Assembly: GCF_024734895.1 (NCBI RefSeq)
Contig: NZ_CP091430.1
Location: forward strand, 2,436,501 to 2,500,500
Direction of reading: 5' to 3'
Source of the DNA: Paenibacillus spongiae
GTDB taxonomy: Bacteria; Bacillota; Bacilli; Paenibacillales; Paenibacillaceae
DNA length: 64,000 nt
In this document: in pieces, positions 34,964 to 42,955 of the stretch
Layout of the letters: each line of letters opens with the position of its first letter
Numbering within the stretch: the stretch's first letter is position 1
Notes under the pieces: model-generated
Databases searched by the model: none
What the model was told of the DNA's origin: nothing
What the model saw: only the letters and a program-made list of their open reading frames with translations
Translations under genes and position numbers: made by a program

Positions 34964-35101
34964 AATGGCTCCTTGCTTCTATTTTCTTCCGAAGACAACC
35001 CAATCTCCGTCATGTGGCCAAGCCCGTAGTTTCTTTTTGTTTTTATCGATTAGGGGAAGGGGATGATGCGCATAATAGGGAAATCGTGAGGTGATATGCA
35101 G

Positions 35102-35731
35102 ATGAATGAGGGATTTATCGCAGTCTGGCTGCTGTCGATCGGACTCATCTTGTTTTGTACGGGCTGGCAGCGCCATGTGGCCGGCCGGATTTCGGGGCGG
35201 TCCGTCTTGATCTATCTATGCGTCGCCGCCATTCTACATCCGGTATTCATACCGGTCGGCCCGGATATTATGCTGCGGGGCAGCGCCGGGTGGGCGCTTC
35301 TTACGGCCATTATTGCGGTTGTATCCGTCCGGAATACGATGCAGACGGTATTCGTCATCTTATGCACGATGCTGGCGGGTACCGTATGGCTGTGGATTCG
35401 TACGATGTACGCCATGGATCCTGTCTTCATCCTGATGAATCCGAAATGGGACGGTCCGCTGATGGCCGGATTGCTGGCGGGCCTTCTCACCGACCGGTTT
35501 CGTTACCATTATGGGATCGTAACGCTAGCGGCGGCGATTGCGGAATTCAGCAGCGCTGCAGGACGGCATACAACGGTCGTCACGCTCGGGTCAGCCGCCT
35601 GGTGGGACGGTGTGGCAATTGCGCTTATCACCGCGCGTATGGTCTGGAATTTGAAAACCGGATTTCGCCGCGGCCCAAGGCGGGCTGCAGAGGGCTATTG
35701 GCAGCGGCGGCAGCGGGGAGGGAGTTCGTAA
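35102..35731 (+). CDS. YphA-like polytopic membrane protein
   Basis: A 209-aa protein with about six to seven hydrophobic segments and a short basic C-terminal tail (RRGPRRAAEGYWQRRQR). Position between rpsA and the YIEGIA gene equals that of B. subtilis yphA. Function unknown. Start ATG 35102 has GAGGTGA seven bases upstream, better than ATG 35096. It precedes the YIEGIA gene by three bases, so the two are co-transcribed and may work together in sporulation. Confidence 0.78.
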   Translation: MNEGFIAVWLLSIGLILFCTGWQRHVAGRISGRSVLIYLCVAAILHPVFIPVGPDIMLRGSAGWALLTAIIAVVSVRNTMQTVFVILCTMLAGTVWLWIRTMYAMDPVFILMNPKWDGPLMAGLLAGLLTDRFRYHYGIVTLAAAIAEFSSAAGRHTTVVTLGSAAWWDGVAIALITARMVWNLKTGFRRGPRRAAEGYWQRRQRGGSS

Positions 35732-35734
35732 ATC

Positions 35735-36661
35735 ATGTGGAAGTCATTCATGTCCGGTCAGCCGCATCATGTGCTTTACGGCATATTGCTCGGTCTTGCA
35801 TTCGGCACCATATCACGGCTATTCATGCTGCGAACGGATTACCGGCAGTATCCGACGTATCCGCATGGGCGGATCATTCACATCTCGCTTGGCGTAATCG
35901 CCGCAGCCCTTGGAGCGGTTGCTGTTCCGGCACTGTACAAGAAGGACTATACAGCCATAACGTTCCTCACGCTGGCTGCTCAGCAATTCCGGGATGTCCG
36001 CAAGATGGAGAGGGAGACGCTGTCGAAAATTGATAGCCAAGAGCTGGTCCCGCGCGGAGCGACCTATATCGAAGGCATCGCGATGGTGTTTGAAGGGCGC
36101 AACTATTTGGTCATCTTGTCCGCATTACTGACCAGCCTCGCCTCGATTTCGTTAGGCGTTCTGTATGGCGTGGCAGCCGGATTGCTCTCGCTGCTCATCG
36201 TCCGAAAGCTGAGAGCAGGTAAGACGATATCCCATATTGCCCGCGTGGATACAGCCGCGGTACGAATCGATGGCCCCGATTTGTTTGTCGACGATGTTTA
36301 TATCATGAACGTGGGGCTGTCATCCAACCAGGATCTAATCGCAAAGCGGGGGATCGGTTTGGTGTTAACGCCCTATAACGCGAACGGCAAAGCAACGCTA
36401 AGCAATTTGGGCCAGCGGCAAGCGCTCCTCTATGATTTGTCTACGATACTCGGCGTGTTCCGTGATGACGGAGAGCCGGCTCTCGTTCCGATGGCGAAGC
36501 TGGATATGAAAGATGGACGTCTGGCGATCTTTCTTATACCGCAGGAGCAGGATGCAGAGAAGGCGAAAGCCGTGGCGCAGCGTGTCCCTATTTTGGAGTC
36601 TGCCGTCCGGATGCCGACAGAGGCGAGCGTGAATCAAGGGGAGGAGGGCCAAAATGGCTAG
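35735..36661 (+). CDS. seaA: YIEGIA-domain sporulation membrane protein (YphB/SeaA type)
   Basis: A 308-aa protein with four to five membrane segments in the first 170 residues and a soluble C-terminal domain. The family signature YIEGIAMVFEGRNYL is present at about residues 109-123. In B. subtilis the equivalent (yphB, now SeaA) has been linked to sporulation; the mechanism is not known to me. GGGAGGGAG lies upstream of ATG 35735. The last eight bases overlap the next small gene. Confidence 0.85.
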   Translation: MWKSFMSGQPHHVLYGILLGLAFGTISRLFMLRTDYRQYPTYPHGRIIHISLGVIAAALGAVAVPALYKKDYTAITFLTLAAQQFRDVRKMERETLSKIDSQELVPRGATYIEGIAMVFEGRNYLVILSALLTSLASISLGVLYGVAAGLLSLLIVRKLRAGKTISHIARVDTAAVRIDGPDLFVDDVYIMNVGLSSNQDLIAKRGIGLVLTPYNANGKATLSNLGQRQALLYDLSTILGVFRDDGEPALVPMAKLDMKDGRLAIFLIPQEQDAEKAKAVAQRVPILESAVRMPTEASVNQGEEGQNG

Positions 36662-36839
36662 AATTGTGGCTATTGTCGCAATTGACGGGGGTTCTGTGGG
36701 CGGCGGGGCCCCGATCTTTGTGGAAGCGGATGCAAATAAACGCGAATCCACCGCCTTTTTGTTGGAAAAAATATTGGATGCGACCACACATGATTTGAAG
36801 AACGGAACGTTTATTTTGGTTGATCATAGGCAGGAATGA
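36654..36839 (+). CDS. Capping complex subunit for YIEGIA (small partner protein)
   Basis: A 61-aa soluble protein with a Gly-rich loop DGGSVGGGAPIFVEAD. It overlaps the YIEGIA gene by eight bases, with GGGGAGGAGGG before its ATG, which fits the known pairing of YIEGIA proteins with a small subunit annotated under this name. Its molecular role is not known. It ends the yphA-seaA unit; der starts 160 bp downstream, probably from its own promoter. Confidence 0.75.
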   Translation: MARIVAIVAIDGGSVGGGAPIFVEADANKRESTAFLLEKILDATTHDLKNGTFILVDHRQE

Positions 36840-36999
36840 AATGTTAGCCAAGGCCGCTGTTTTTTGCTATGATGGTAGTCGTGAGTATTTTGATAAACGT
36901 TCGTTACCGTTAGTCATGTGCAAGCGAGGGGTCGTTATGCGTTCCTTGCGGAGCTAGGCTTTATGATACGATTACGTTTACGCTTGAGGAGTGAAGTCG

Positions 37000-38322
37000 A
37001 TGTCTAGACCCATTATCGCCATAGTAGGGCGGCCGAATGTGGGGAAATCTACGATTTTTAACCGTGTGATCGGCGATCGGTTAGCGATTGTGGAGGACAA
37101 GCCCGGCATCACACGGGATCGTATTTACGGTACCGGAGAATGGAATGGCAGGGCCTTCAGTATTGTGGATACCGGAGGCATTGAAATTGATGGTGAAGAT
37201 GAGATTATGAAGTCAGTCCGCATGCAAGCGGAGCTGGCTGTCGAAGAAGCAGATGTCATCATTTTCATGGTTGATGCCAAAGCCGGGTTGACCCACGCGG
37301 ACGATGAGGTCGCGCAGATGCTGCTGCGATCCCGCAAACCGATTGTTGTCGCTGTCAATAAAGTCGATAATTTGAATCGACATGACGATATTTACGAGTT
37401 CTATAGCCTGGGATTCGGCGATCCGATCCCGATTTCCGGCGCGCATGGAATGGGTATCGGCGATTTGCTGGATGCTGCGGTCGCGCGGCTGCCGGAGCTT
37501 GAAGAGGAGCATTACGAAGACGATGTGATCCGGGTTGCTTTGATCGGCCGTCCGAACGTCGGGAAGTCCTCGTTGGTGAATGCGCTTCTCGGCGAAGAGA
37601 GAGTGATCGTCAGCGATGTAGCGGGTACGACGCGGGATGCGATCGATACCCCGTTCGAGCGCGACGGCCAGAAGTACGTGCTTATCGATACGGCGGGCAT
37701 GCGCAAACGCGGCAAGGTGTACGAGACGACGGAGAAATACAGCGTCATGCGTGCGCTGAAGGCGATTGAACGCGCAGATGTCGCGCTTATTCTCATTAAC
37801 GGTGAAGAAGGCATCATTGAGCAGGATAAGCATATCGCCGGTTATGCGCATGAAGCGGGGAAAGCGTCCGTTTTTGTCGTGAACAAATGGGATGTCATCG
37901 ACAAGGATGACAAGACAATGCAGCAGTTCACGCAAAAAATACGCGACCATTTCCTGTTCATGACCTATGCTCCGGTCGTCTATTTGTCCGCCAAGACCAA
38001 ACAGCGCCTGCATAAGCTGCTCCCCGTTGTGAACCATGTTTCGGAGCAGCATAGCCTGCGTATTCAAACTCATCTGCTCAATGACGTCGTATCCGATGCG
38101 ATCGCGATTAACCCGCCTCCGACGGATAAAGGCAGACGCCTGAGGATCAATTATGCTACGCAAGTTGCGGTGAAGCCGCCGACGGTCGTGTTGTTCGCCA
38201 ACGATCCGGAGCTGATGCATTTTTCCTACCAACGCTACTTGGAGAATAAAATCCGCGCCGCCTTCGATTTCGAAGGCACGCCAATCCGGATTTACACCCG
38301 AAAGAAATCGGATGAGGATTAG
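37000..38322 (+). CDS. der: Ribosome biogenesis GTPase Der (EngA)
   Basis: Der is an essential GTPase for maturation of the 50S subunit. The 440-aa protein has two GTPase domains in tandem: [15 protein letters not shown] and NKVD in the first (about residues 5-165), and [17 protein letters not shown] and NKWD in the second (about residues 176-350), followed by the KH-like C-terminal domain. ATG 37000 has GAGGAGTGA five bases upstream. A terminator follows before plsY. Confidence 0.96.
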   Translation: MSRPIIAIVGRPNVGKSTIFNRVIGDRLAIVEDKPGITRDRIYGTGEWNGRAFSIVDTGGIEIDGEDEIMKSVRMQAELAVEEADVIIFMVDAKAGLTHADDEVAQMLLRSRKPIVVAVNKVDNLNRHDDIYEFYSLGFGDPIPISGAHGMGIGDLLDAAVARLPELEEEHYEDDVIRVALIGRPNVGKSSLVNALLGEERVIVSDVAGTTRDAIDTPFERDGQKYVLIDTAGMRKRGKVYETTEKYSVMRALKAIERADVALILINGEEGIIEQDKHIAGYAHEAGKASVFVVNKWDVIDKDDKTMQQFTQKIRDHFLFMTYAPVVYLSAKTKQRLHKLLPVVNHVSEQHSLRIQTHLLNDVVSDAIAINPPPTDKGRRLRINYATQVAVKPPTVVLFANDPELMHFSYQRYLENKIRAAFDFEGTPIRIYTRKKSDED

Positions 38323-38374
38323 GCGCAGGAGGCTTTCACTTACGGAAGTTTCGGCTACAACTTAGGCTTCAGGT

Positions 38375-38416
38375 CCAATGGGGTTCTATCCGCTAGAGCC
38401 CTTTGGGCGTTTTTTC
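38375..38416 (+). terminator. Intrinsic terminator of der
   Basis: CCAATGGG (38375-38382) pairs with CCCTTTGG (38399-38406), then GCGTTTTTT. Confidence 0.7.
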
Positions 38417-38483
38417 GTGGGGATAAACGTGAATTCACGGATTCATCTGCAGGTTCGCTATGGTCCAGGGGGAGAGAACAACG

Positions 38484-39077
38484 GTGTTGACAGTCATCGG
38501 GATTGTGATTAGTTATTTAATAGGTTCGATCTCATTCAGTATCTTAATTGCCAAATGGGTGAAGGGCATTGATATTCGCAATCATGGCAGCGGAAATGCA
38601 GGTGCGACGAATACGCTCCGCATTCTCGGCAAAGGGCCGGCTATTGCCGTGTTTCTGCTCGATATTGCGAAAGGCGTGGCCGCGGTTACGATCGGAAGCC
38701 TGCTTGCCGGGGGCGAATGGACGCCGGTGCTGTGCGGGCTTGCAGCCATTGCAGGCCATAATTGGCCGATTTGGTTCGGTTTTAAGGGCGGCAAGGGAAT
38801 CGCGACGACGATCGGCGTGATTGCGTCACTCGCATTCGTGCCTGCATTAATTGCCGGCGTAATTGCAATTATATCGATTGTAATCACCCGTTTCGTATCG
38901 CTTGGTTCTTTGATTTTTGCCGCGCTTACGCCGGTCTTTATTTGGCTCTTGGACAAGCCTATGCCGTTATTGTGGGCAAGCCTGATCATATGTCTATTCG
39001 CTTTCTGGCGTCACCGGAGCAACATCGTGAAGCTGATTCAAGGCAATGAGAACAAGCTCGGTGCGCGAAAAGGGTAA
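38484..39077 (+). CDS. plsY: Glycerol-3-phosphate acyltransferase PlsY
   Basis: PlsY transfers an acyl group from acyl-phosphate to glycerol-3-phosphate in the membrane, the first acylation in phospholipid synthesis. The 197-aa product has the motifs GSGNAGATN (about residues 36-44), AGHNWPIWFGFKGGKG and a third conserved loop, with five membrane segments. The start is probably GTG 38484 (GGGGGAGAG nine bases upstream); an ATG at 38460 has no site. It stands with gpsA, which makes its substrate. Confidence 0.93.
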   Translation: MLTVIGIVISYLIGSISFSILIAKWVKGIDIRNHGSGNAGATNTLRILGKGPAIAVFLLDIAKGVAAVTIGSLLAGGEWTPVLCGLAAIAGHNWPIWFGFKGGKGIATTIGVIASLAFVPALIAGVIAIISIVITRFVSLGSLIFAALTPVFIWLLDKPMPLLWASLIICLFAFWRHRSNIVKLIQGNENKLGARKG

Positions 39078-39089
39078 GGGGGTGTACGC

Positions 39090-40112
39090 ATGACAAAACG
39101 CAAAGCGGCCGTATTGGTCGCCGGCAGCTGGGGAACGGCATTGGCTACCGTGCTGACGGATAACGGTTTTGAAGTCATGATGTGGTCTAGAAACGAAGAG
39201 CAGGTTAGGGAAATCAATGAAGACCACACGAATCATAAATTTTTTACGGATGTGACGCTTCCGCATGCCATACGGGCAACGACCCTCATGGAGGACGCAG
39301 TGACAGGCGCTGAGCTTGTGCTGTTCGCCGCTCCCTCATCCGCCATGAGGCAGGTGGCGCAGCAGGCGGCTCCATACATAGAGCAGGATGCTCTTTGCGT
39401 TCATGCTACCAAAGGGTTCGAAACGGGAAGCTTGAAGCGGATGACGACGGTTCTTGCCGAAGAATTGAAGACCGATCCGATGAAGCTCATCGTTATTTCG
39501 GGTCCGAGCCATGCGGAGGAGGTCGTCAAGCGGCAGCCCACTACAGTTGTCGTAGCGTCCGCATGCCAGCAATCGGCCGAACTAGCGCAGGATGCGTTCA
39601 TAACTCCTTTCTTCAGAGTGTATACAAATCCGGATGTAATCGGCGTGGAGGTCGCGGGCGCCATCAAGAACATTATCGCATTAGGCGCAGGACTGTCGGA
39701 CGGTCTAGGATTCGGCGATAATGCGAAGGCTGCACTTCTGACCCGGGGACTGGCTGAGATTACCCGGCTTGGTATTGCGATGGGCGCTAATCCGCCGACG
39801 TTCGCCGGACTTGCCGGCGTTGGCGACCTGGTGGTTACCTGCACAAGCAAGCACAGCCGCAACTGGCGTGCAGGCTCGATGCTCGCGGAAGGGCTGCCGC
39901 TGGACGAAGTGCTGGAACGAATGGGCATGGTTGTCGAAGGAGTGCGGACAACGAATGCCGCGCGCGAATTGTCCTCGGCTTACAATGTCGTGATGCCGAT
40001 CACCGAACAGCTCTTCAGCGTCCTGTTCGAGGGCAAGCCGCCGCGGACGGCCGTCGAAGATTTAATGGGCCGCGGAAAAACGCACGAAATGGAAGATATT
40101 GCGGCTCCATAA
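39090..40112 (+). CDS. gpsA: Glycerol-3-phosphate dehydrogenase (NAD(P)+) with altered nucleotide motif
   Basis: GpsA reduces dihydroxyacetone phosphate to glycerol-3-phosphate. The 340-aa protein is of normal length, with the catalytic Lys region GVEVAGAIKNIIALGAGLSD (about residues 185-204) and TNPDVIG upstream. Odd: the N-terminal Rossmann motif is VAGSWG (about residues 10-15), where the family has GAGSWG; the codon is GTC instead of a Gly codon (GGC). The rest of the fold looks intact, so the enzyme is probably functional, perhaps with altered cofactor binding. ATG preceded by AAGGGGGTG. Confidence 0.93.
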   Translation: MTKRKAAVLVAGSWGTALATVLTDNGFEVMMWSRNEEQVREINEDHTNHKFFTDVTLPHAIRATTLMEDAVTGAELVLFAAPSSAMRQVAQQAAPYIEQDALCVHATKGFETGSLKRMTTVLAEELKTDPMKLIVISGPSHAEEVVKRQPTTVVVASACQQSAELAQDAFITPFFRVYTNPDVIGVEVAGAIKNIIALGAGLSDGLGFGDNAKAALLTRGLAEITRLGIAMGANPPTFAGLAGVGDLVVTCTSKHSRNWRAGSMLAEGLPLDEVLERMGMVVEGVRTTNAARELSSAYNVVMPITEQLFSVLFEGKPPRTAVEDLMGRGKTHEMEDIAAP

Positions 40113-40175
40113 GCGCCTACACCAATCGCTTTCTCTCCTCATATGATGCTATCAGCACTTGTTAGGAGGGGAAGT

Positions 40176-40454
40176 ATGAGCGACAACAAAAACTTATCTA
40201 AAGATGTCTTGAACGCAGTGAACAAGAAAACGGGCAATACGATATCAGAGAATGCCGTCAAGAAGCTTGCCAACGGCGTTACGGCGGATACGATAAAGAA
40301 CGAAGCGGAGCTCCGCCAGCTGATCAAACAAGTGGCAGCTGTGGCTAAAGTGCCGGTAGCGGAAAGTACGATCAACGACATTGTCAGCGCCGTGAAGAAA
40401 AGCGGTATAAATATGAGCAATATCGAATCGCTGATGAAAATGATGATGAAATAA
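40176..40454 (+). CDS. spoVIF: Stage VI sporulation protein F
   Basis: A 92-aa SpoVIF-family protein, in B. subtilis required for proper spore coat assembly. It is helix-rich, with the start MSDNKNLSKDVLNAVNKKTG and a Met-rich end (SLMKMMMK). I use ATG 40176, which has AGGAGGGGAAGT just upstream; a longer frame from 40143 lacks a site. Single-gene unit with its own terminator, presumably under a sporulation sigma factor, though I could not assign the promoter. Confidence 0.88.
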   Translation: MSDNKNLSKDVLNAVNKKTGNTISENAVKKLANGVTADTIKNEAELRQLIKQVAAVAKVPVAESTINDIVSAVKKSGINMSNIESLMKMMMK

Positions 40455-40472
40455 GATGAAATAATGATGGAT

Positions 40473-40545
40473 AAGGACATAAAGTCGAAGGCATGCCCGG
40501 CGAATTGCCGTCAGCAACCGCTTCTCGCTGATGTCCTTTTTCTTT
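40473..40545 (+). terminator. Intrinsic terminator of spoVIF
   Basis: AAGGACAT (40473-40480) pairs with ATGTCCTT (40531-40538), followed by TTTCTTT; an inner CGGC/GCCG hairpin lies in the 50-nt loop. Confidence 0.8.
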
Positions 40546-40615
40546 ATTCAACTCCTCTGCGCTGCCATCTATATTCAGGATACAGGGCTAAAAGTAGCCG
40601 AATGTAACGGACAGA

Positions 40616-40624
40616 TGCTATAAT
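40616..40624 (+). promoter_or_regulatory. Extended -10 promoter
   Basis: TGCTATAAT (TGnTATAAT) 39 bp before the DUF2768 gene. Confidence 0.6.
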
Positions 40625-40662
40625 AGAACGAATATTCATCGGACAAGGTGGCGTGAATCAAC

Positions 40663-40842
40663 GTGGATGCAATGACAAAAATGTGGGTATCTTTAATCGG
40701 GATCGGGTTAATGGCGTTAGCGGCACTTCTAATCACATGGGCGCGATATAAGTTTAAGGGCGTGATTCGATTTATTATGTCGTCCGTCGCTTTTGTTTGT
40801 CTGATCGTCGGCGGGATTCTAGGCTTTATATCCATTATATAA
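40663..40842 (+). CDS. DUF2768 small membrane protein (YphE-like)
   Basis: A 59-aa protein with two membrane segments (about residues 8-26 and 40-59) joined by a short basic loop (ARYKFKGVIR). Size, topology and place after gpsA match B. subtilis YphE (DUF2768). The start is GTG 40663 with AAGGTGG eleven bases upstream; the ATG at 40672 is a possible alternative. Function unknown. Confidence 0.75.
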   Translation: MDAMTKMWVSLIGIGLMALAALLITWARYKFKGVIRFIMSSVAFVCLIVGGILGFISII

Positions 40843-40870
40843 GCAAGCGCCGAATCTACATAAGGAAGGC

Positions 40871-41527
40871 ATGACTGATGCCCGTACAGGGCAGACCTTA
40901 TATATGAATGCAAAGGAAGTGAAGCGGGTGGAAGGAACAGAGTCAATCCGCCAGGCGCTGGCCGTTATAGCCGACGCGGCATCTCGAACAGATGCGGTAT
41001 GGCTTGTCGGCGGCAGCGCAGGCTTGATGCTGCGCGGGCTGAAGCTGGATGTGCCACCCCGCGATCTGGATTTATATGCCGATAGCCGCGATGCCGCGCT
41101 GCTTCATGAAGCGCTGCGGGCGTATGCGATAGATGAGCCCAAGGTAAGCATTAGTACGTTATACCGTTCGGAACTCAGTCATTACCTGATTCACGGCGTA
41201 CAGGTCGAATTGGTTGGCGGCTTTGTCGTAACAGCCGCCGCAGGCAAATATGTTGTTGAAGTAAGAGAAGAGCTTCAGGAGCTGCAGCTTACGCTTGCTT
41301 GCATGGAACGGAGAATCGGCATCGTTCCGCTCGCGCATGAATTGTGGTTCAATGTACTGCGACAGCGCAATGACCGGATCAAGCTGATCGCGGATGCGGT
41401 GCGAGCCGAGCCGGAAGCTCATATGAGCGCATTCCGGCAGATCGAAGCGCGTAATGCATTCACGACGGATATGGTCAAGCTTGTGCATGCTTGGATAGGC
41501 CAATCAGGAACGGAGGAGCTGCAGTGA
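40871..41527 (+). CDS. Nucleotidyltransferase-fold protein
   Basis: A 218-aa protein whose N-terminal half looks like a minimal nucleotidyltransferase domain: WLVGGSAGLMLRG (GGS motif, about residues 44-56) and RDLDLYAD (two metal-binding Asp, about residues 64-71). This is seen in proteins that add nucleotides to RNA, protein or small molecules, but many members are of unknown function or inactive. ATG 40871 has AAGGA four bases before it. Its stop overlaps the ferredoxin gene (GTGA), so both are in one operon. Substrate unknown. Confidence 0.7.
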   Translation: MTDARTGQTLYMNAKEVKRVEGTESIRQALAVIADAASRTDAVWLVGGSAGLMLRGLKLDVPPRDLDLYADSRDAALLHEALRAYAIDEPKVSISTLYRSELSHYLIHGVQVELVGGFVVTAAAGKYVVEVREELQELQLTLACMERRIGIVPLAHELWFNVLRQRNDRIKLIADAVRAEPEAHMSAFRQIEARNAFTTDMVKLVHAWIGQSGTEELQ

Positions 41528-41865
41528 ATGTTGACATCACGTTTCTTCCATCCGGCCGCAAGGTTGCGGTACGCGCAGGAACGACTGTGCTCGATGCTTC
41601 AAGGAAAGCAGGCGTCGCGATTCGTACGCGATGCGGCGGCAAGGCCGCTTGTCTCATGTGCAAGATCACGACGAACGGAGCAGGACTGTCTCCGCTCAGC
41701 GAAATCGAACGACGCAAGATAGCCGGGCTCGACAAGCAGGGAATGCGGCTTGCCTGCCAGACGAAGATTACAGGCCGTGCGACGGTCGAGGTTCCCGAGG
41801 ACCCGCTTAAGGCTGCCGTCCGGAAGCAATTGATGCGGCAGGCCGAAGAAGATGAATTGTGGTAA
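41524..41865 (+). CDS. 2Fe-2S ferredoxin
   Basis: A 113-aa electron carrier. Cluster ligands are CGGKAACLMC (CX5CX2C, about residues 36-45) plus the later Cys in RLACQTKI (about residue 77). The spacing is that of adrenodoxin/plant-like 2Fe-2S domains. The start is GTG 41524 in a GTGA overlap with the previous stop, with GGAGGAG upstream. The C-terminal 25 residues are a charged extension. Its partner reductase is not in the window. Confidence 0.9.
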   Translation: MNVDITFLPSGRKVAVRAGTTVLDASRKAGVAIRTRCGGKAACLMCKITTNGAGLSPLSEIERRKIAGLDKQGMRLACQTKITGRATVEVPEDPLKAAVRKQLMRQAEEDELW

Positions 41866-41881
41866 ATAGGAGGACGTAAGA

Positions 41882-42613
41882 ATGTTTCGAATGAAAAGCG
41901 CGGTATCTGCGCTTCTGATCGCCATCATGTCAATCGCGCTTTCCGGATGCTTGTATCCGGACGATCAGCTGGAACAGAACCAGAGACCGGCCAAGGATGC
42001 GATTCTGAACGTACAGACCGTTATCGATCAATATCAGAAGGATACCGGACTGCTGCCGATCCAGAACAGCAAGCCCGATACCCCGCTGTATGAAAAATAT
42101 TTGGTGGACTTCGATAAGCTGCAGCGGATGAAATATATAAGCGACATTCCGACCACGGCCTATGAGAAGGGCGGCAGCTACTATTATTTGATCATAGACG
42201 AAGAGAAGGATCCTACGATCAAGCTTATGAATCTCGTTATCTATCAACGGATAAACGACGTTCAGATCGCTCTCAAAAACTATGCGGACAAGAACGGCGG
42301 CAAGCTGCCGGTGGGAGAGTCCGTCTATCCGGGCTTCAAGCGCATCGATTACAAGAAGCTGGGCACGAGCGAGCCCGACATCCGCAGCGTATTCTCCGGT
42401 CAGACGCTCGGAACGATGATGGATGCGGAAGGCAAGGTATATGTGGATTACGGTATCGATATTACCCAAGCGTTAACGAAGCTGGAAGGCGCAAAGCCAG
42501 GCCCTGAGCAGGACCTGCGGGAATTGCTTGTCGAGAGCTCCGATTTCGTGCCGGTCAAGTCGGCTGCCTATTATCTTGTCGACGGCGAGCCTCAAGCAGT
42601 CATAAACGAATAA
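41882..42613 (+). CDS. YphF-like lipoprotein
   Basis: A 243-aa lipoprotein: signal peptide and lipobox LSGC (Cys about 21), then a soluble domain rich in Tyr/Asp/Lys. Position before spoIVA matches B. subtilis yphF. The N-terminal part (DQLEQNQRPAKDAILNVQT) is the family hallmark as I recall it. Function unknown. Start ATG 41882 follows AGGAGGACGTAAGA. Third gene of the nucleotidyltransferase-ferredoxin unit, ended by a strong terminator. Confidence 0.85.
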   Translation: MFRMKSAVSALLIAIMSIALSGCLYPDDQLEQNQRPAKDAILNVQTVIDQYQKDTGLLPIQNSKPDTPLYEKYLVDFDKLQRMKYISDIPTTAYEKGGSYYYLIIDEEKDPTIKLMNLVIYQRINDVQIALKNYADKNGGKLPVGESVYPGFKRIDYKKLGTSEPDIRSVFSGQTLGTMMDAEGKVYVDYGIDITQALTKLEGAKPGPEQDLRELLVESSDFVPVKSAAYYLVDGEPQAVINE

Positions 42614-42629
42614 CGCGGTTTCTTATGTT

Positions 42630-42664
42630 CCCCCCGTACGCGGACCGTGCGGGGGTATTTTGTT
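42630..42664 (+). terminator. Intrinsic terminator
   Basis: CCCCCGTACG (42631-42640) pairs with CGTGCGGGGG (42646-42655), then TATTTTGTT. Confidence 0.9.
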
Positions 42665-42665
42665 G

Positions 42666-42955
42666 TGCTCTTATATTTTTGGCATAGGAGAGCCGTTTCT
42701 CTCATATATCTCAATCTTGGAAGGGGCGGAGCCTTAAGGAACGGGGAAGAAACGAAAGATTTCAGGAACAGTCGTCATATTTGGGACATTCGCGCAATAA
42801 GCTATTACTAGTCCAAATTCATGTACGAGTTGCGTCGCCGCCCTGCTTAAAGAGCGGCGGTTAGGCGGCGGACCCTGACGACTACACAGCAGGAGGCAAC
42901 GCGGCAGTAACGGTACGTCCATGTACTGGCGAAATTCGATTGGGAGGGGATATCA
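42666..42955 (+). other. spoIVA upstream region
   Basis: 290 bp without a gene. It should contain the sporulation (sigma-E type) promoter of spoIVA, but I found no convincing pair of boxes. A hairpin with GCCGC...GCGGC arms lies near 42838-42863, and an orphan AGGAGG lies at 42890. Confidence 0.4.

Noticed and set aside
42773-42815. Sigma-E-like boxes before spoIVA
   Set aside because: GTCATATTT is a fair -35, but no matching -10 is found at the right distance.
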